64,000 bases of DNA, from positions 1,364,001 through 1,428,000 of the forward strand of contig NZ_CP170197.1 in assembly GCF_047300855.1 (NCBI RefSeq). Direction: 5' to 3'. This document shows, piece after piece, positions 45,838 to 55,533 of this stretch. The translations under genes and the position numbers were made by a program. The notes beneath the pieces are model-generated. The model saw only the letters and a program-made list of their open reading frames with translations, made no database searches and was not told the origin of the DNA. This DNA comes from Sulfuriferula sp047300855. Lineage in GTDB: Bacteria; Pseudomonadota; Gammaproteobacteria; Burkholderiales; Sulfuriferulaceae. Each line of letters starts with the position of its first letter. Positions within the stretch are counted from its first letter, which is position 1.

Positions 45838-48800
45838 TCAATCGCTTGATATCCCCCGGTTTTGACGGAACTCCGCTTTGCAAGCGCCGCCAATCGAATC
45901 CGTTATTTCCCGTAACAGGACCGCGCGACTCACAGTGGATTTTTCGAGTATCTTCTGCACATTCATATTCAGTCGAACGCGCTCCTCCTGGGTCAGGTTT
46001 TTGCCTGTCAGAACGACGATGGGGATCGTTCGCCATTGCGCATTCCTGCGCAGCTCATCTATGAACTGTAGACCATCCATCACCGGCATGATCAAATCGA
46101 GCAGAATGATCTGGGGCGGCGCCTGAGTGGCGAGCAGCTCCAGCGCAACGCGCCCATTTTCCGCCTCGAGGATGGTCCAGCCTTCTTTTGCAAGCATGCG
46201 GCCGGTCATGGTCCGCGAATTGTCGTCGTCTTCGACCACCAATACGCGCCCCTGGGGAGCGTCGCAGCAATATTTCCTGACGAGTGTGAGTAGCCGCTCG
46301 CGATCGATAGGCTTGGTCAGATAGTCCGAAGCGCCCAGCGAATAACCCATGTCTTTTTCGTCCAGAATCGTGACGACAATGATCGGTATGTCCGCCAGAT
46401 CAGGGTCGGCTTTCAACTCGGCCAGGACCGTCCAGCCATCGACGCCGGGCATCATGATGTCGAGCGTAATCGCCGTCGGATGAATTTGACGGGCGAGACT
46501 GAGTCCACTTTCACCATTTGGCGCGGACACGGCCTGGAAGCCATCCTTGGATAGAAATCGGCTGATGATTTCCCGCGCGGATGCGTCGTCATCAATGACA
46601 AGCACGGTGCATTTCGACTTGCTTTCGCCGCCCTCGTCCCTCGCGTCAACAGAGGCTTCATTCTGCTCAACTGAAGCATTGCCGGCGGAAATATCTGCCG
46701 GCAACCAGACCGTAATTTGGGTGCCATGGCCTACCTGGCTCTGTGCTTCGATATACCCGCCCATCATTTCGCAGAATCGTTTGCAGATGGCAAGGCCCAG
46801 CCCTGTTCCTCCGTATTTGCGAGAGGTTGATACATCTGCCTGGGAGAATTCCTGAAACAGGTTCTCCATCTGCGCCGCACTGATGCCTATTCCGGAATCC
46901 GCCACCGCGAAACTCAACCATCGCTCGCCTGCCTTATCCATTTCGCCTACCGTCAAGGAAACTGCGCCCTTGTCGGTAAATTTTCCTGCATTGCTCAGCA
47001 AGTTAAGCAGGATTTGCCGCAGCTTGGTTATATCGGTCCGTATCGGAGCCATGTTTGCCGGGCAAATTATGGAAAATTTATTGCCGCTCTTTTCCACCAG
47101 CGGACGAACCGTCGTCTTCACGTCGTTAACGAGTGATCCGACATCGACATTCTCTACGTAGAGCTCCATTTTTCCCGCCTCGACCTTGGACAAATCGAGA
47201 ATATCGTTGATCAACGACAGCAAGTGTCTGCCCGAGGAATGAATTTTCTTCAAGTCCTGGATGAGTGGCTCCTGGTCCGGACTCTCGTGTTCTTCCATGA
47301 GCATTTCGCTATAGCCAATAATTGCATTCAGCGGCGTGCGCAGTTCATGCGACATTCTTGCCAGGAATTCGGATTTATGTTGTGTCGCCTGTCTCAGCCT
47401 TTCGTTCACTTCCTTGAGCTTATCCTGCTGCATTTGAAGTTCTGCTGTCCGTGCCGCGACTTTCTGTTCGAGACTGACATTAAGTTGCTCGATTTGCCGG
47501 TACGCGGATGCGTTCGCCATGGCTACCGCAAGCTGGCTGCAAAGCGTGGCTATCAGCTTCAGATCCACATCGGTCAGCGCTTTGTCGAGGCTTTCCACTA
47601 TCAGGATACCTAGCGTGCGCCCCTCGAATTTCACAGGCGCGGCCAGAAAGGAGCGGGCGTCCAGAATATGTGACATTGGCCCATAAATATGCGGCTGTTC
47701 CCTGCTCACATCCGCAACCAGCACCGCCTCGCCCTTCAACGCCACTGTGGCGCAAAAACCGCTTTTTTCTTCCAGAGGAATTTCCAGTCCCTGCAATGCC
47801 TGCTCGAGATCTTTTGATATGCCTTCCAACTTCCCCTCTACCAGCGCCTGCTTTTCCTCGCTATACCGGAAAAAGATCGCCCGGTCATAGCCTAGCCGCC
47901 CTACGACCGCTTTGAGTGTCAAATCAAATAATCTTTCCTGATCCAGGGTCGAACTCATATCGATACCGATATCATGAAGTGTCGATAGTTCTGCCAGACG
48001 TTGTTGTTGTGCCTGCGTCATCGTGGACAGAGAATCGGTCATGTGGTTGAAAGCGGTTGCCAGCACGCCAATCTCATCCCTGGAGCGAACCTGGACGCGC
48101 TGCGACAAATCGCCGCGCGAAATATTCAGCGCGGCTCGCGCCATGGCGCGAACCGGTTTGATGATGTAGCCCACGCCAAAAAACGCCACAATCACCGCAA
48201 TCCCGACAATGACCAGCGTCAGAAATATGCCGCTAAGCAGCGTTTTGCGGATTTTATCCAGCACCTTTTCCGTTGACAGGAGTATCTGGACATTGCCCTG
48301 CTGAATGACTTTTGGCTTATTGCCGGCGGCAGAATTTCCTTCGCCAAGCAGCATCAGTTCAGTGGAAAGCCGGCTATTGGTTTCGTTACGAATCGTCTGC
48401 ACCGGAGTAAATGTATGATAGATGCCAATGCCCTTGATCAGATGATGGGTCATAAAGGGCTTATTCCACGCGGGATCTATGGATGTAATGTGTCGGAAGA
48501 TGTCGGCAAGCGACTTGGTTGCGCTGGGATATTTAAACTGCTCGGCGAGCACTTTCCCCTGCGCATTGCTGATACGCACGTAGATAACGCTTTCTTCCAG
48601 CAGGGCACCCTCAGCCACTTCGCGCAGGATCTCGGGGTCTTCCGTCAGAATGCCGTATTTGCTGCTGCGGGCCAGGTTATTGCTGAATGCTTGTGCGCGG
48701 CCCTGCAGTTCCGAGGTCAATATTTCTTCCGACTGGCTTAAAAATCGCCAGCTTAAAAAGCTTCCCACCGCCAGAATGATCAAGGCAATGAAAGAGATCG

Positions 48801-48849
48801 CCTTGACCTTGAGCGAAAGCCGGAATGGGTTGTTAGCTGGAAAATCCAT
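45838..48849 (-). CDS. Hybrid sensor histidine kinase (HAMP-GAF-HisKA-HATPase-REC-REC)
   Basis: The 1003-residue protein has a TM helix at 15-37, a periplasmic sensor to about 205, a second TM to 230, HAMP (231-285), GAF (about 300-450), a coiled linker, HisKA with His501 in MSHELRTPLN, and HATPase (GGTGLGLAI box). Two receivers follow (LDIMMPG, LDLIMPV). It lies 27 bp downstream of the substrate-binding protein gene, which may present its ligand. The output is probably the neighbouring receiver and REC-cyclase. Confidence 0.94.
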   Translation of the reverse strand: MDFPANNPFRLSLKVKAISFIALIILAVGSFLSWRFLSQSEEILTSELQGRAQAFSNNLARSSKYGILTEDPEILREVAEGALLEESVIYVRISNAQGKVLAEQFKYPSATKSLADIFRHITSIDPAWNKPFMTHHLIKGIGIYHTFTPVQTIRNETNSRLSTELMLLGEGNSAAGNKPKVIQQGNVQILLSTEKVLDKIRKTLLSGIFLTLVIVGIAVIVAFFGVGYIIKPVRAMARAALNISRGDLSQRVQVRSRDEIGVLATAFNHMTDSLSTMTQAQQQRLAELSTLHDIGIDMSSTLDQERLFDLTLKAVVGRLGYDRAIFFRYSEEKQALVEGKLEGISKDLEQALQGLEIPLEEKSGFCATVALKGEAVLVADVSREQPHIYGPMSHILDARSFLAAPVKFEGRTLGILIVESLDKALTDVDLKLIATLCSQLAVAMANASAYRQIEQLNVSLEQKVAARTAELQMQQDKLKEVNERLRQATQHKSEFLARMSHELRTPLNAIIGYSEMLMEEHESPDQEPLIQDLKKIHSSGRHLLSLINDILDLSKVEAGKMELYVENVDVGSLVNDVKTTVRPLVEKSGNKFSIICPANMAPIRTDITKLRQILLNLLSNAGKFTDKGAVSLTVGEMDKAGERWLSFAVADSGIGISAAQMENLFQEFSQADVSTSRKYGGTGLGLAICKRFCEMMGGYIEAQSQVGHGTQITVWLPADISAGNASVEQNEASVDARDEGGESKSKCTVLVIDDDASAREIISRFLSKDGFQAVSAPNGESGLSLARQIHPTAITLDIMMPGVDGWTVLAELKADPDLADIPIIVVTILDEKDMGYSLGASDYLTKPIDRERLLTLVRKYCCDAPQGRVLVVEDDDNSRTMTGRMLAKEGWTILEAENGRVALELLATQAPPQIILLDLIMPVMDGLQFIDELRRNAQWRTIPIVVLTGKNLTQEERVRLNMNVQKILEKSTVSRAVLLREITDSIGGACKAEFRQNRGISSD

Positions 48850-48875
48850 ATGCGCAGTTTCGGTGAGGAAACATT

Positions 48876-49796
48876 CTATTGATAAACCAGCTTTGCCAAT
48901 TCTATGACCGATTTGGGTATGGCCACGCCAATCTTTCTGGCTGTCTTCAAATTGAGTGAAAGATTGATCTTTCTCGGCGGCCTGGCGCCAGTCTCGGCCA
49001 GGCTAACCTGTCCGTCTGTGAATCCAGTGGCCAACTGGCAACCCTGCCGTCCGACGTCTGTGTAATCCGGCGTGAGGGCTGCCAAAGCCCCTGCTTCAAC
49101 AAAGATATCTGACGCCGCAAAGAACGGAACACCCTTTTCCAGGGTTGTCACCAGGAAATACTTGAATGAATCTGTCGTGACGACGGTCTCATCCGGTACC
49201 ATCCAGACTGCATCCACTTTTCCCAGCATGCTGCGCAAAGCTTCCGGAACTTCTTTTTGCGAAGTAACGGAAATCGCAACAAGCTGAACTCCAAGTTTTT
49301 TCGCGACGTTACCTGCCTCCCGAATAATTTCCCCGGAATTATTTGCATCGTAGATGACACCTATGGATTTGAGTCCTGGCACCAGGGTTTTGTATGTCTT
49401 GAACTGTGCCTCGACGGGTATGTTCAACGTGATGCCCGCGATATTGTTACCAATAAGGCCGTATTTTTTTGGATTGGAAACCATGATGTAGAGTGTCGGA
49501 ATATCCTTGAGATATTCTTTGGCTAGCTTTGCGGCCATCAATCCAATCGCCAGGACCAGTCGCGGTTTCTCTGCACCGATTTCTTGCGCCATGCGCTGCT
49601 GCGAAGCGCTATTCCCGCCCAGCGTATATTGCTTGACATTGCTGGCGCAGGATTCCGAAAAACCGGCAAATGCCTGATTGTAGGGATCGAGGTCCTGGCT
49701 TCTGATTACTGCAATATCGCCAGCGCCGTTGGCACACAGGGGGAATATCGAAACTGCCACGATAATAGCGAATCGTAGCAGGCATAGTAGCCTCAC
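48876..49796 (-). CDS. ABC-type substrate-binding protein (ABC_sub_bind family)
   Basis: The 306-residue protein has a signal peptide (LLCLLRFAIIVAVSIF...CANGAG) and the fold of the YtrB/TrpX-like periplasmic binding family (VIRSQDLDPYNQAF, IGLMAAKLAKEYL, IGVIYDANNSGE, AALTPDYTDVGRQ). No permease or ATPase gene is adjacent, so it may serve as the ligand-sensing partner of the hybrid kinase and not in transport. Ligand unknown. Confidence 0.85.
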   Translation of the reverse strand: MRLLCLLRFAIIVAVSIFPLCANGAGDIAVIRSQDLDPYNQAFAGFSESCASNVKQYTLGGNSASQQRMAQEIGAEKPRLVLAIGLMAAKLAKEYLKDIPTLYIMVSNPKKYGLIGNNIAGITLNIPVEAQFKTYKTLVPGLKSIGVIYDANNSGEIIREAGNVAKKLGVQLVAISVTSQKEVPEALRSMLGKVDAVWMVPDETVVTTDSFKYFLVTTLEKGVPFFAASDIFVEAGALAALTPDYTDVGRQGCQLATGFTDGQVSLAETGARPPRKINLSLNLKTARKIGVAIPKSVIELAKLVYQ

Positions 49797-49862
49797 AGAG
49801 CCATCCCTTTATTCGGTACGAACCGGGACGGAATCGCTAAAGTGGTGTTAGGCCAGGGCCGA

Positions 49863-51059
49863 TTAAAAACCATATTCCAGTGCCACTGTGGTAATTAAAT
49901 CGGAGCGCAGACCGGAGTTGTTCAAAGGGAAAAGTGCATTGGCGGACACAATCAGGTTTTTCGCAAAACCGGGATTCCACTTTACTCCGAGCGCGCCGTT
50001 GATAATATTGTCACCAATGGCGCTGCCGTTGGTATATCTGCTACCGATCACGTCCGCGGCTACCGTGTACCTTTCATTTCCGTAATCGAATCCCAATGCA
50101 TACTCGATGGCGTTCTTATCCGAGGTTTTGAGATTGAACTTGTAACCCAGGTTGATATGAGGTGTGAAAGCACCGAAAGAGCGTGCATATATCAGGTAGG
50201 GACGCACGGTCGTATCGCCGGTGCCTAAAAAGTTGTTTGCATCTCCGGTTTCCGTCTTGACCAACACCGCGGCAGCAACATTATTTGTATCCGTTTTCAG
50301 CCAGTGATATTTTGCCTGCAACAGTATGTCTCCAAGCCCGCTGGCGCTACCGTGCGCCGCATCGTCCGGACTTTCGCTTCCGAAACTATGTGCTGTAGGA
50401 AAAGGGTTGCCAGGCGAAACCACAAGTTGCGCATGGCTGCGCACGTCCATATTGACCCAGACATAAGGCACGAGCACACCGATATCAAACCGGTCGGTAA
50501 CGCCGTAGGTCGCAGCAAGCGCAAGGATTTTCGCCTTGATGCCAAGGTTGATTCGCAGGTCCAGTGTGTCAAGTTCGAATGAGGTATGTACGTCGGACGG
50601 CGGCAAAATATTCGCGTCATGCAAGGCAATGGCATCCAGATTGTTGAGGCTATTGCCCTCGAACTTATTGTATTCAAAGGACGTAAAAGAGAGGTTCGCG
50701 GTAAACTTTCCGGCGCCGGTAGTTCGCGGCCGCTCTGCGAAAATGGGCCCGAGACTTTCTGGCGTCTTCAAAAACGTACCAAGATCGGGATTGAACTCGA
50801 AGGCGAGTCCGGAAGAGATCGAAGGAAATGGAAAAACCGCGATCTGTGCCGCAATATTGTTATTGAGTTGATTGATGGCTGCGGCTGAATCGACAGAAAA
50901 ATGCGCCACATGACTCGGAAAGGGCCCGCTTGGTGGTGCGAGTGTGATGCCATCGCCACCATAAAGACCCGGGATCAGACTTTTAAGATCTGCAGCCCAT
51001 ACTTGCAATGAGCTTAACGCAAGAAAAAAAGCTGTTGTCGCCGGCAGTATAGAATGCAT
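49863..51059 (-). CDS. Outer-membrane beta-barrel protein (MetA/phenol-degradation transporter family)
   Basis: The 398-residue protein has a signal peptide (TTAFFLALSSLQVWA) and many alternating amphipathic strands. It ends in the aromatic signature EYGF of outer-membrane barrels. Blocks such as YGVTDRFDIGVLVPYVW and GLGDILLQAKYHWL fit the MetA-pathway of phenol degradation family, thought to move hydrophobic compounds across the outer membrane. It lies in the signalling operon, so it may admit the molecule sensed by the kinase. Confidence 0.8.
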   Translation of the reverse strand: MHSILPATTAFFLALSSLQVWAADLKSLIPGLYGGDGITLAPPSGPFPSHVAHFSVDSAAAINQLNNNIAAQIAVFPFPSISSGLAFEFNPDLGTFLKTPESLGPIFAERPRTTGAGKFTANLSFTSFEYNKFEGNSLNNLDAIALHDANILPPSDVHTSFELDTLDLRINLGIKAKILALAATYGVTDRFDIGVLVPYVWVNMDVRSHAQLVVSPGNPFPTAHSFGSESPDDAAHGSASGLGDILLQAKYHWLKTDTNNVAAAVLVKTETGDANNFLGTGDTTVRPYLIYARSFGAFTPHINLGYKFNLKTSDKNAIEYALGFDYGNERYTVAADVIGSRYTNGSAIGDNIINGALGVKWNPGFAKNLIVSANALFPLNNSGLRSDLITTVALEYGF

Positions 51060-51379
51060 TTATCCCTCCCATGTACTATGAGATAGTCAAGCTGCCGGGA
51101 TGTATTCTGATTTATTTGAGTTAATCATAGCTGGAGTCTGCCATTTTGTGCAACGAAATGCAGTTTCACGAGATTGGACGCGCCCAGCCCCTTATTTTGG
51201 AACGCCATTTCAAATATGGGGTCTTGAGGACGGTCTTCTTGCCAGCATCAAAAAACCTTCACTGTATCGGCTTTTCCAACATGTTTGAAGTGCCGATTTG
51301 CTTTTGAAGCCTATACTATAATTGGACTTAAGCATTCGCAGGTTATCGGGTTTTCCTGGTTTTGGGAGGGTAAAGGGAC
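51060..51379. other. Divergent intergenic region, likely promoters
   Basis: About 320 bp separate the barrel gene (minus) and the first cyclic-nucleotide-binding gene (plus). An AT-rich stretch with TATACTATAAT near 51308-51320 could be the -10 of the plus-strand operon, though no well-spaced -35 is clear. No convincing CRP-type dyad was found. Short open frames here look random. Confidence 0.4.
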
Positions 51380-51928
51380 ATGGGAATTAACATCGATTTC
51401 GAATATGAATTTCCGGACCTTGCGCATTTCCTGGGACGCGAAAACACTGCAGAACTGTCACACCTGATGCAGTTGCGGGAAATTCCGGCAGGAATGACAT
51501 TAATCGACGAGGGTGCAACTGTAGATGCCTTCATGCTGATTTTCTCCGGCGAATTCAATGTCGAGGTAAGCAATCGCGATAAATCATTATTGCTGGGTCA
51601 GCTTGGCAAGGGCAAATGGGTCGGAGAGGTTTCCTACTTTACCGGCGATGGTCTTTCCACAGCCAAGGTATACGCTGTGGTTGATTCCAGTGTGCTGGAG
51701 CTCAAGCATGCTGATTTTGTTATGACGCAAACACGACATCCGATGTTGGCAAGCATGCTCATTCAGCATTTCGGGGAGTTGATGGCGAAGCGATTGAGGA
51801 ATTCCAACCAAGCGTTTGAGCAAATTGGTGAGCAGAAACTCGCGCTCATGCTGGCCAGTAATGAAGCGGGTATCAAAGATAACTGGCTTATTGCGATGCT
51901 GAAGAAACTGACAGGAATAGAGGTCTGA
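51380..51928 (+). CDS. Cyclic-nucleotide-binding-fold protein (cassette incomplete)
   Basis: The 182-residue protein is a single CNB domain with a helical tail (HFLGRENTAELSHLMQL, then GMTLIDEGATVDAFMLIFSGEFNVEV). The phosphate-binding cassette reads WVGEVSYFTGDGLSTAKV: the Glu is kept, but the Arg that contacts the phosphate is missing. It has no output domain. It opens a plus-strand operon whose next gene starts 1 bp downstream. AGGG lies about 9 bases before the ATG. Confidence 0.85.
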   Translation: MGINIDFEYEFPDLAHFLGRENTAELSHLMQLREIPAGMTLIDEGATVDAFMLIFSGEFNVEVSNRDKSLLLGQLGKGKWVGEVSYFTGDGLSTAKVYAVVDSSVLELKHADFVMTQTRHPMLASMLIQHFGELMAKRLRNSNQAFEQIGEQKLALMLASNEAGIKDNWLIAMLKKLTGIEV

Positions 51929-51929
51929 T

Positions 51930-52385
51930 ATGCTTTTAAAAAATTTCCTGAAGAGTCAGTCAGTGTTCAGCAATCTGGCTGATGAACAAGATCTGGATGC
52001 GCTGTCCCGTGCCATTTACGTACAGGAATTTCCTGACGCATCCATCATTGTGCAGGAGGGAAAGCAGGGTAAGGAGCTGTATCTTCTGATCGAAGGTAAA
52101 GTAAAGGTGACTCACTACGATCCATTGACCGGCACACCGTGTGTTTTGAAAGAGCTGAAAGTAGGTGAGTTGTTCGGTGTTCTTTCGCTGATGGATCACC
52201 TGCCTTCCGCAGCCAGCTGTGTGGCTGTCGGGACGGTGAAACTGGGGATACTGCCGCGTGCAGCCTACAATTTATTGGCGAAATCTTCGGCCCCCCTTGC
52301 GTTGAATTTCCAGTTGGCTGTGGCCAGACAGATCGCCAACGATATTCGACACCGCAATGATATTTTGCGTGGTTTGATTGGTTAA
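51930..52385 (+). CDS. Cyclic-nucleotide-binding-fold protein (degenerate cassette)
   Basis: The 151-residue protein is a CNB-like beta-roll (IIVQEGKQGKELYLLIEGKVKV). The cassette reads LFGVLSLMDHLPSAAS; both the Glu (now Val) and the phosphate-contacting Arg (now Ala) are lost. It is unlikely to bind cAMP in the usual way and may act as a structural or partner subunit. It sits between the first CNB protein and the translocase-like gene. Confidence 0.85.
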   Translation: MLLKNFLKSQSVFSNLADEQDLDALSRAIYVQEFPDASIIVQEGKQGKELYLLIEGKVKVTHYDPLTGTPCVLKELKVGELFGVLSLMDHLPSAASCVAVGTVKLGILPRAAYNLLAKSSAPLALNFQLAVARQIANDIRHRNDILRGLIG

Positions 52386-52434
52386 ATTACCCGATTCCAC
52401 TTCTCGCTAGCTTCTTCGTTGGCAAGGTTTTAGC

Positions 52435-55017
52435 GTGCTGAAACGGCAGTTGACCAGCTGGTTGCTGATCCGAAACGGTGAAGAGCGTGTTGTGCTCTAC
52501 CTGTCCCTGCTCTACCTTGCGCTGGGAGCGGGTATGGCAGTGGGTCGTAGTTCCAGCGATGCGCTGTTATTCAAGCGCTTAGGCGTCGAATTTCTGCCTC
52601 AGATGTTTTTTCTGACCAGTTTGCTACTGATAATTTTCAGTGCTGTTTACGCCGCATTCTCGGATCGAGTGCATCCGTCGCGCATGTTCAAGTATATCGT
52701 TGCACTGACCGGGATTTTTCTGATGGTCGTCTGGTGCGCCATGCAAAGCGGGGGCAGCAAAATAGCCTTTGCGGCGTATTTCCTGGGTTATGGCGTGGTG
52801 TCCGAAATCTTGGTGGTACATTTCAATTTATATGTTTCCGGATTCTTGGATATATCGCAGTCAAAGCGCCTGTTCCCGCTCATCAACGCTGCCTCGCGTC
52901 TGGGTGGCGTAACCGGCGGCGTGGCACTCGGGGTGCTCAGTTCATGGGTTGCCACCGAATATATGGCTCTGGTCTGGGTACTCACCTTGGTGATGGCGTT
53001 TTTCCTGATCGCCGCTTACCATCGGGGCAAGCAAGGGCTCCGCGCCAGGGTTAGACCATTTAACAAGCAGACCAAACCCATGGCTCACATTCGCGAGGGA
53101 CTTGAGTTCGCCCGGCGCTCGAGCTTGTTGCAAATCGCAGGGCTGGGTTTGTTTGTCATGATCGTGCTGATTTCGATGCAGGATTATCTGGTGAGCACCA
53201 TTCTTTCCCGGCATTTTCAAAACGAGCGTGATCTGGCGGCTTTCTTCGGCTGGTTCTTCGCTTTCACCAACTTCGCGGTATTGCTGTTGCAGATGCTGGC
53301 CACCAATCGATTGCTGCGCCGCTTCGGCCTCAAACTGGTCAGCCTGATTTTCCCTTGGAGCACGGCGGCGAGCTTCGCGCTATTGAGCCTGAGCGCAAGC
53401 TTCCTGCCTGCCGTCATCGGTCGCTTTAACTACACCGGCATGATGCCGGCCTTTCGCAACCCATCAGCTAATCTTTTTTACAGTGCACTGCCGGGCTATA
53501 TGCAGGGCCGAGCGCGGGCGTTGAGCATCGGCCTGATTTTGCCGCTGGGACTCGCAGTTTCCGGCCTGCTGCTGATGTGGGTACCCAAGGAATCGGTTGA
53601 CGAATCGCTGGCTGTTTTCGGCTTGCTTCTGTCGTTCGTATATATCTATCTCAAAATCGTGAAGAATCGTATTTACGCGGCCAGCCTTGCGCGTTTGATC
53701 CAGCAACAGGTATACACCGGGATCGGCGAAGAGTTGGAAAAAATAGGCCGCCTGGATGAACGCGTAGTGGATGAGCTGAAGCAACTATTGCAGCAAACCG
53801 AAGATGGCGATAATTACGTCGTCTTTGCGGAGATACTGCTGCACGGTGCACCGCAATACGCCGGTAAGATCCTGCTGGAAACCCTGCCCGGAAAGTCAGC
53901 GCTTGTACAAGACCGGCTATTGCCGCGCATTGCTGAATTGGCTCCGCCCGGTTGGCAGGATTATGTGCGGCGCTGTCTGGATTCGGTTGACATTCACCTG
54001 CGCGCCACGGCCTTGACCGAATTAGCGAAGCGTGACGATGTGGATGCCTTGCGAGCCATCCATGGATGGCTGGTGCACAGCAATCCGCGTATTCGCGCTG
54101 TAGCGGCTCAGGCATGTTTCGCCGTCCAGGACCCGGTCATGCATGAAGTCGCCGAGCGCACATTGCGCTCGATGCTCTACGCAGAAATGCCGGGCTCTAT
54201 CATTGCGGCGCTGTCGGTAATGCCTGGACTTAAATTGTTTTCACTAGACGATGAAGTGCGGGCGCTTCTGCAACACCCCGACGCAGGCGTGCGAGCTGCT
54301 GCCATCGCGGCCACCGGGACAATTGGCGATGTCAGCGAGCGCCTGATCCTGTTGGCACGCGCGTTGCGGGATGAAGATGTTGTAGTGCAGCGCGCCGCGG
54401 AAAAAAATGCAGCAACGCTCATGCCCATCACTGAATCTGAATACACGGCCGCACTGGACACCTACTTTAGCTTTTTCCATATGCAATCACTTCTGACAAA
54501 CTATCTGTCGCAAAGTGAACTTGCGCAACGCAAGACAATATTGCTGGCGATCGCACATCGGCATTTGCAGCGTGCCTGGGATAAAAAGTCCGTCGCCTTG
54601 CATGCCCTATCGCTTGCGCAGCAGGCATCGGCCAGGCAGGCCGATGAAGCGGGGTTTTTACGTCTGGTTCTGAATGAAGAAGTGCTGCGGCATATCGGCA
54701 TCGCTCTGGATATTCTGGCGTTGCTGGATGAGGCGCAGATGGCGCGGGCTATCAGTGCAGCGCTCGCCAGCCGTGATCGACGGCTGCGCGCGCAGGCGTT
54801 GGAGTCGCTACGCCACATCGAAAATAACACCCTGGTGGAATGGCTGCTGCCTTTGATTGAGGCCTCACATGATGGTGCGAAATGGGAGCACACTGTGCCC
54901 GATATGCCGCGTGATATGAATGAGTTGATTGCCTGGTGCAAGCTGCAAGGTGGACAGTGGCTGAGCCAATGCGCTGCCTCGATGGAAGAGGTAACAAGCC
55001 GTGCAGCCCCTGTTTGA
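52435..55017 (+). CDS. ATP/ADP-translocase-like membrane protein with HEAT-like repeats
   Basis: The 860-residue protein starts at GTG (AAGG 8 bases upstream). Residues 1-410 contain about 12 hydrophobic helices in the pattern of Npt-type nucleotide transporters and MFS proteins. Residues 430-830 are soluble helical pairs of HEAT type (AVAAQACFAVQDPVMHEVAE, GVRAAAIAATGTIGDVSE, RAQALESLRHIENNTLVEWL). In obligate intracellular bacteria the fold imports host ATP, but free-living relatives with HEAT repeats have no known substrate. The next CNB gene overlaps its end by 17 bp. Confidence 0.82.
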   Translation: MLKRQLTSWLLIRNGEERVVLYLSLLYLALGAGMAVGRSSSDALLFKRLGVEFLPQMFFLTSLLLIIFSAVYAAFSDRVHPSRMFKYIVALTGIFLMVVWCAMQSGGSKIAFAAYFLGYGVVSEILVVHFNLYVSGFLDISQSKRLFPLINAASRLGGVTGGVALGVLSSWVATEYMALVWVLTLVMAFFLIAAYHRGKQGLRARVRPFNKQTKPMAHIREGLEFARRSSLLQIAGLGLFVMIVLISMQDYLVSTILSRHFQNERDLAAFFGWFFAFTNFAVLLLQMLATNRLLRRFGLKLVSLIFPWSTAASFALLSLSASFLPAVIGRFNYTGMMPAFRNPSANLFYSALPGYMQGRARALSIGLILPLGLAVSGLLLMWVPKESVDESLAVFGLLLSFVYIYLKIVKNRIYAASLARLIQQQVYTGIGEELEKIGRLDERVVDELKQLLQQTEDGDNYVVFAEILLHGAPQYAGKILLETLPGKSALVQDRLLPRIAELAPPGWQDYVRRCLDSVDIHLRATALTELAKRDDVDALRAIHGWLVHSNPRIRAVAAQACFAVQDPVMHEVAERTLRSMLYAEMPGSIIAALSVMPGLKLFSLDDEVRALLQHPDAGVRAAAIAATGTIGDVSERLILLARALRDEDVVVQRAAEKNAATLMPITESEYTAALDTYFSFFHMQSLLTNYLSQSELAQRKTILLAIAHRHLQRAWDKKSVALHALSLAQQASARQADEAGFLRLVLNEEVLRHIGIALDILALLDEAQMARAISAALASRDRRLRAQALESLRHIENNTLVEWLLPLIEASHDGAKWEHTVPDMPRDMNELIAWCKLQGGQWLSQCAASMEEVTSRAAPV

Positions 55018-55462
55018 CCGCATTATTCTTTTGAAGCGGGTGCCGTTTTTCGCGCTGTTGCGTACTGACCAGCTTCGACATATTGTGCCTAAGCTTGAAC
55101 CGGCCGGTTGGGCCTCGGGCGAGTGTGTCTTCGAGAAGGGGGATCCGAGCGACTGCATGTATATTTTATTGTCTGGCCGTGTGGGTGTTGCCTTGAATGA
55201 CGATCCGAATAGTACGGAATATGTCGCCCTACTGGGGCCGGGAGACTGCTTCGGCGAGATGGGATTGCTGGATGATCTGCCACGTTCTGCTACAGTGCAT
55301 GTGTTGGAAACAGCAGAAGCATTGAGCCTGAGCCGGGAGCACCTGCATGGCATGTTGCTGGCTTATCCGGAATTGGGCATTGGCATGCTTGCAGCACTGA
55401 GTCTGCGCTTGCGTGAAGCCAATGAAGCCTGGTCGAAGTCAAGAGCTGACATGCCGGGATGA
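55001..55462 (+). CDS. Cyclic-nucleotide-binding protein (intact cassette)
   Basis: The 153-residue single CNB domain starts at GTG 55001, inside the end of the translocase-like gene. The cassette CFGEMGLLDDLPRSATVHV keeps FGE and R-S-A-T, so it should bind cAMP or cGMP. With no DNA-binding domain, it could gate the membrane protein encoded upstream; fused versions of such architecture would be expected to use the same interaction. It ends the plus-strand operon. Confidence 0.9.
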   Translation: MQPLFDRIILLKRVPFFALLRTDQLRHIVPKLEPAGWASGECVFEKGDPSDCMYILLSGRVGVALNDDPNSTEYVALLGPGDCFGEMGLLDDLPRSATVHVLETAEALSLSREHLHGMLLAYPELGIGMLAALSLRLREANEAWSKSRADMPG

Positions 55463-55533
55463 ATTTACCGGAGAGTGTACCCACAGACCGGTGTCCCGGC
55501 CATTGCAGGGAAGGGCAGCACTGCCTCAGGCGT

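Noticed and set aside
51100..51288. Small plus-strand frame in the divergent spacer
   Set aside because: It has no ribosome site and no recognisable sequence.
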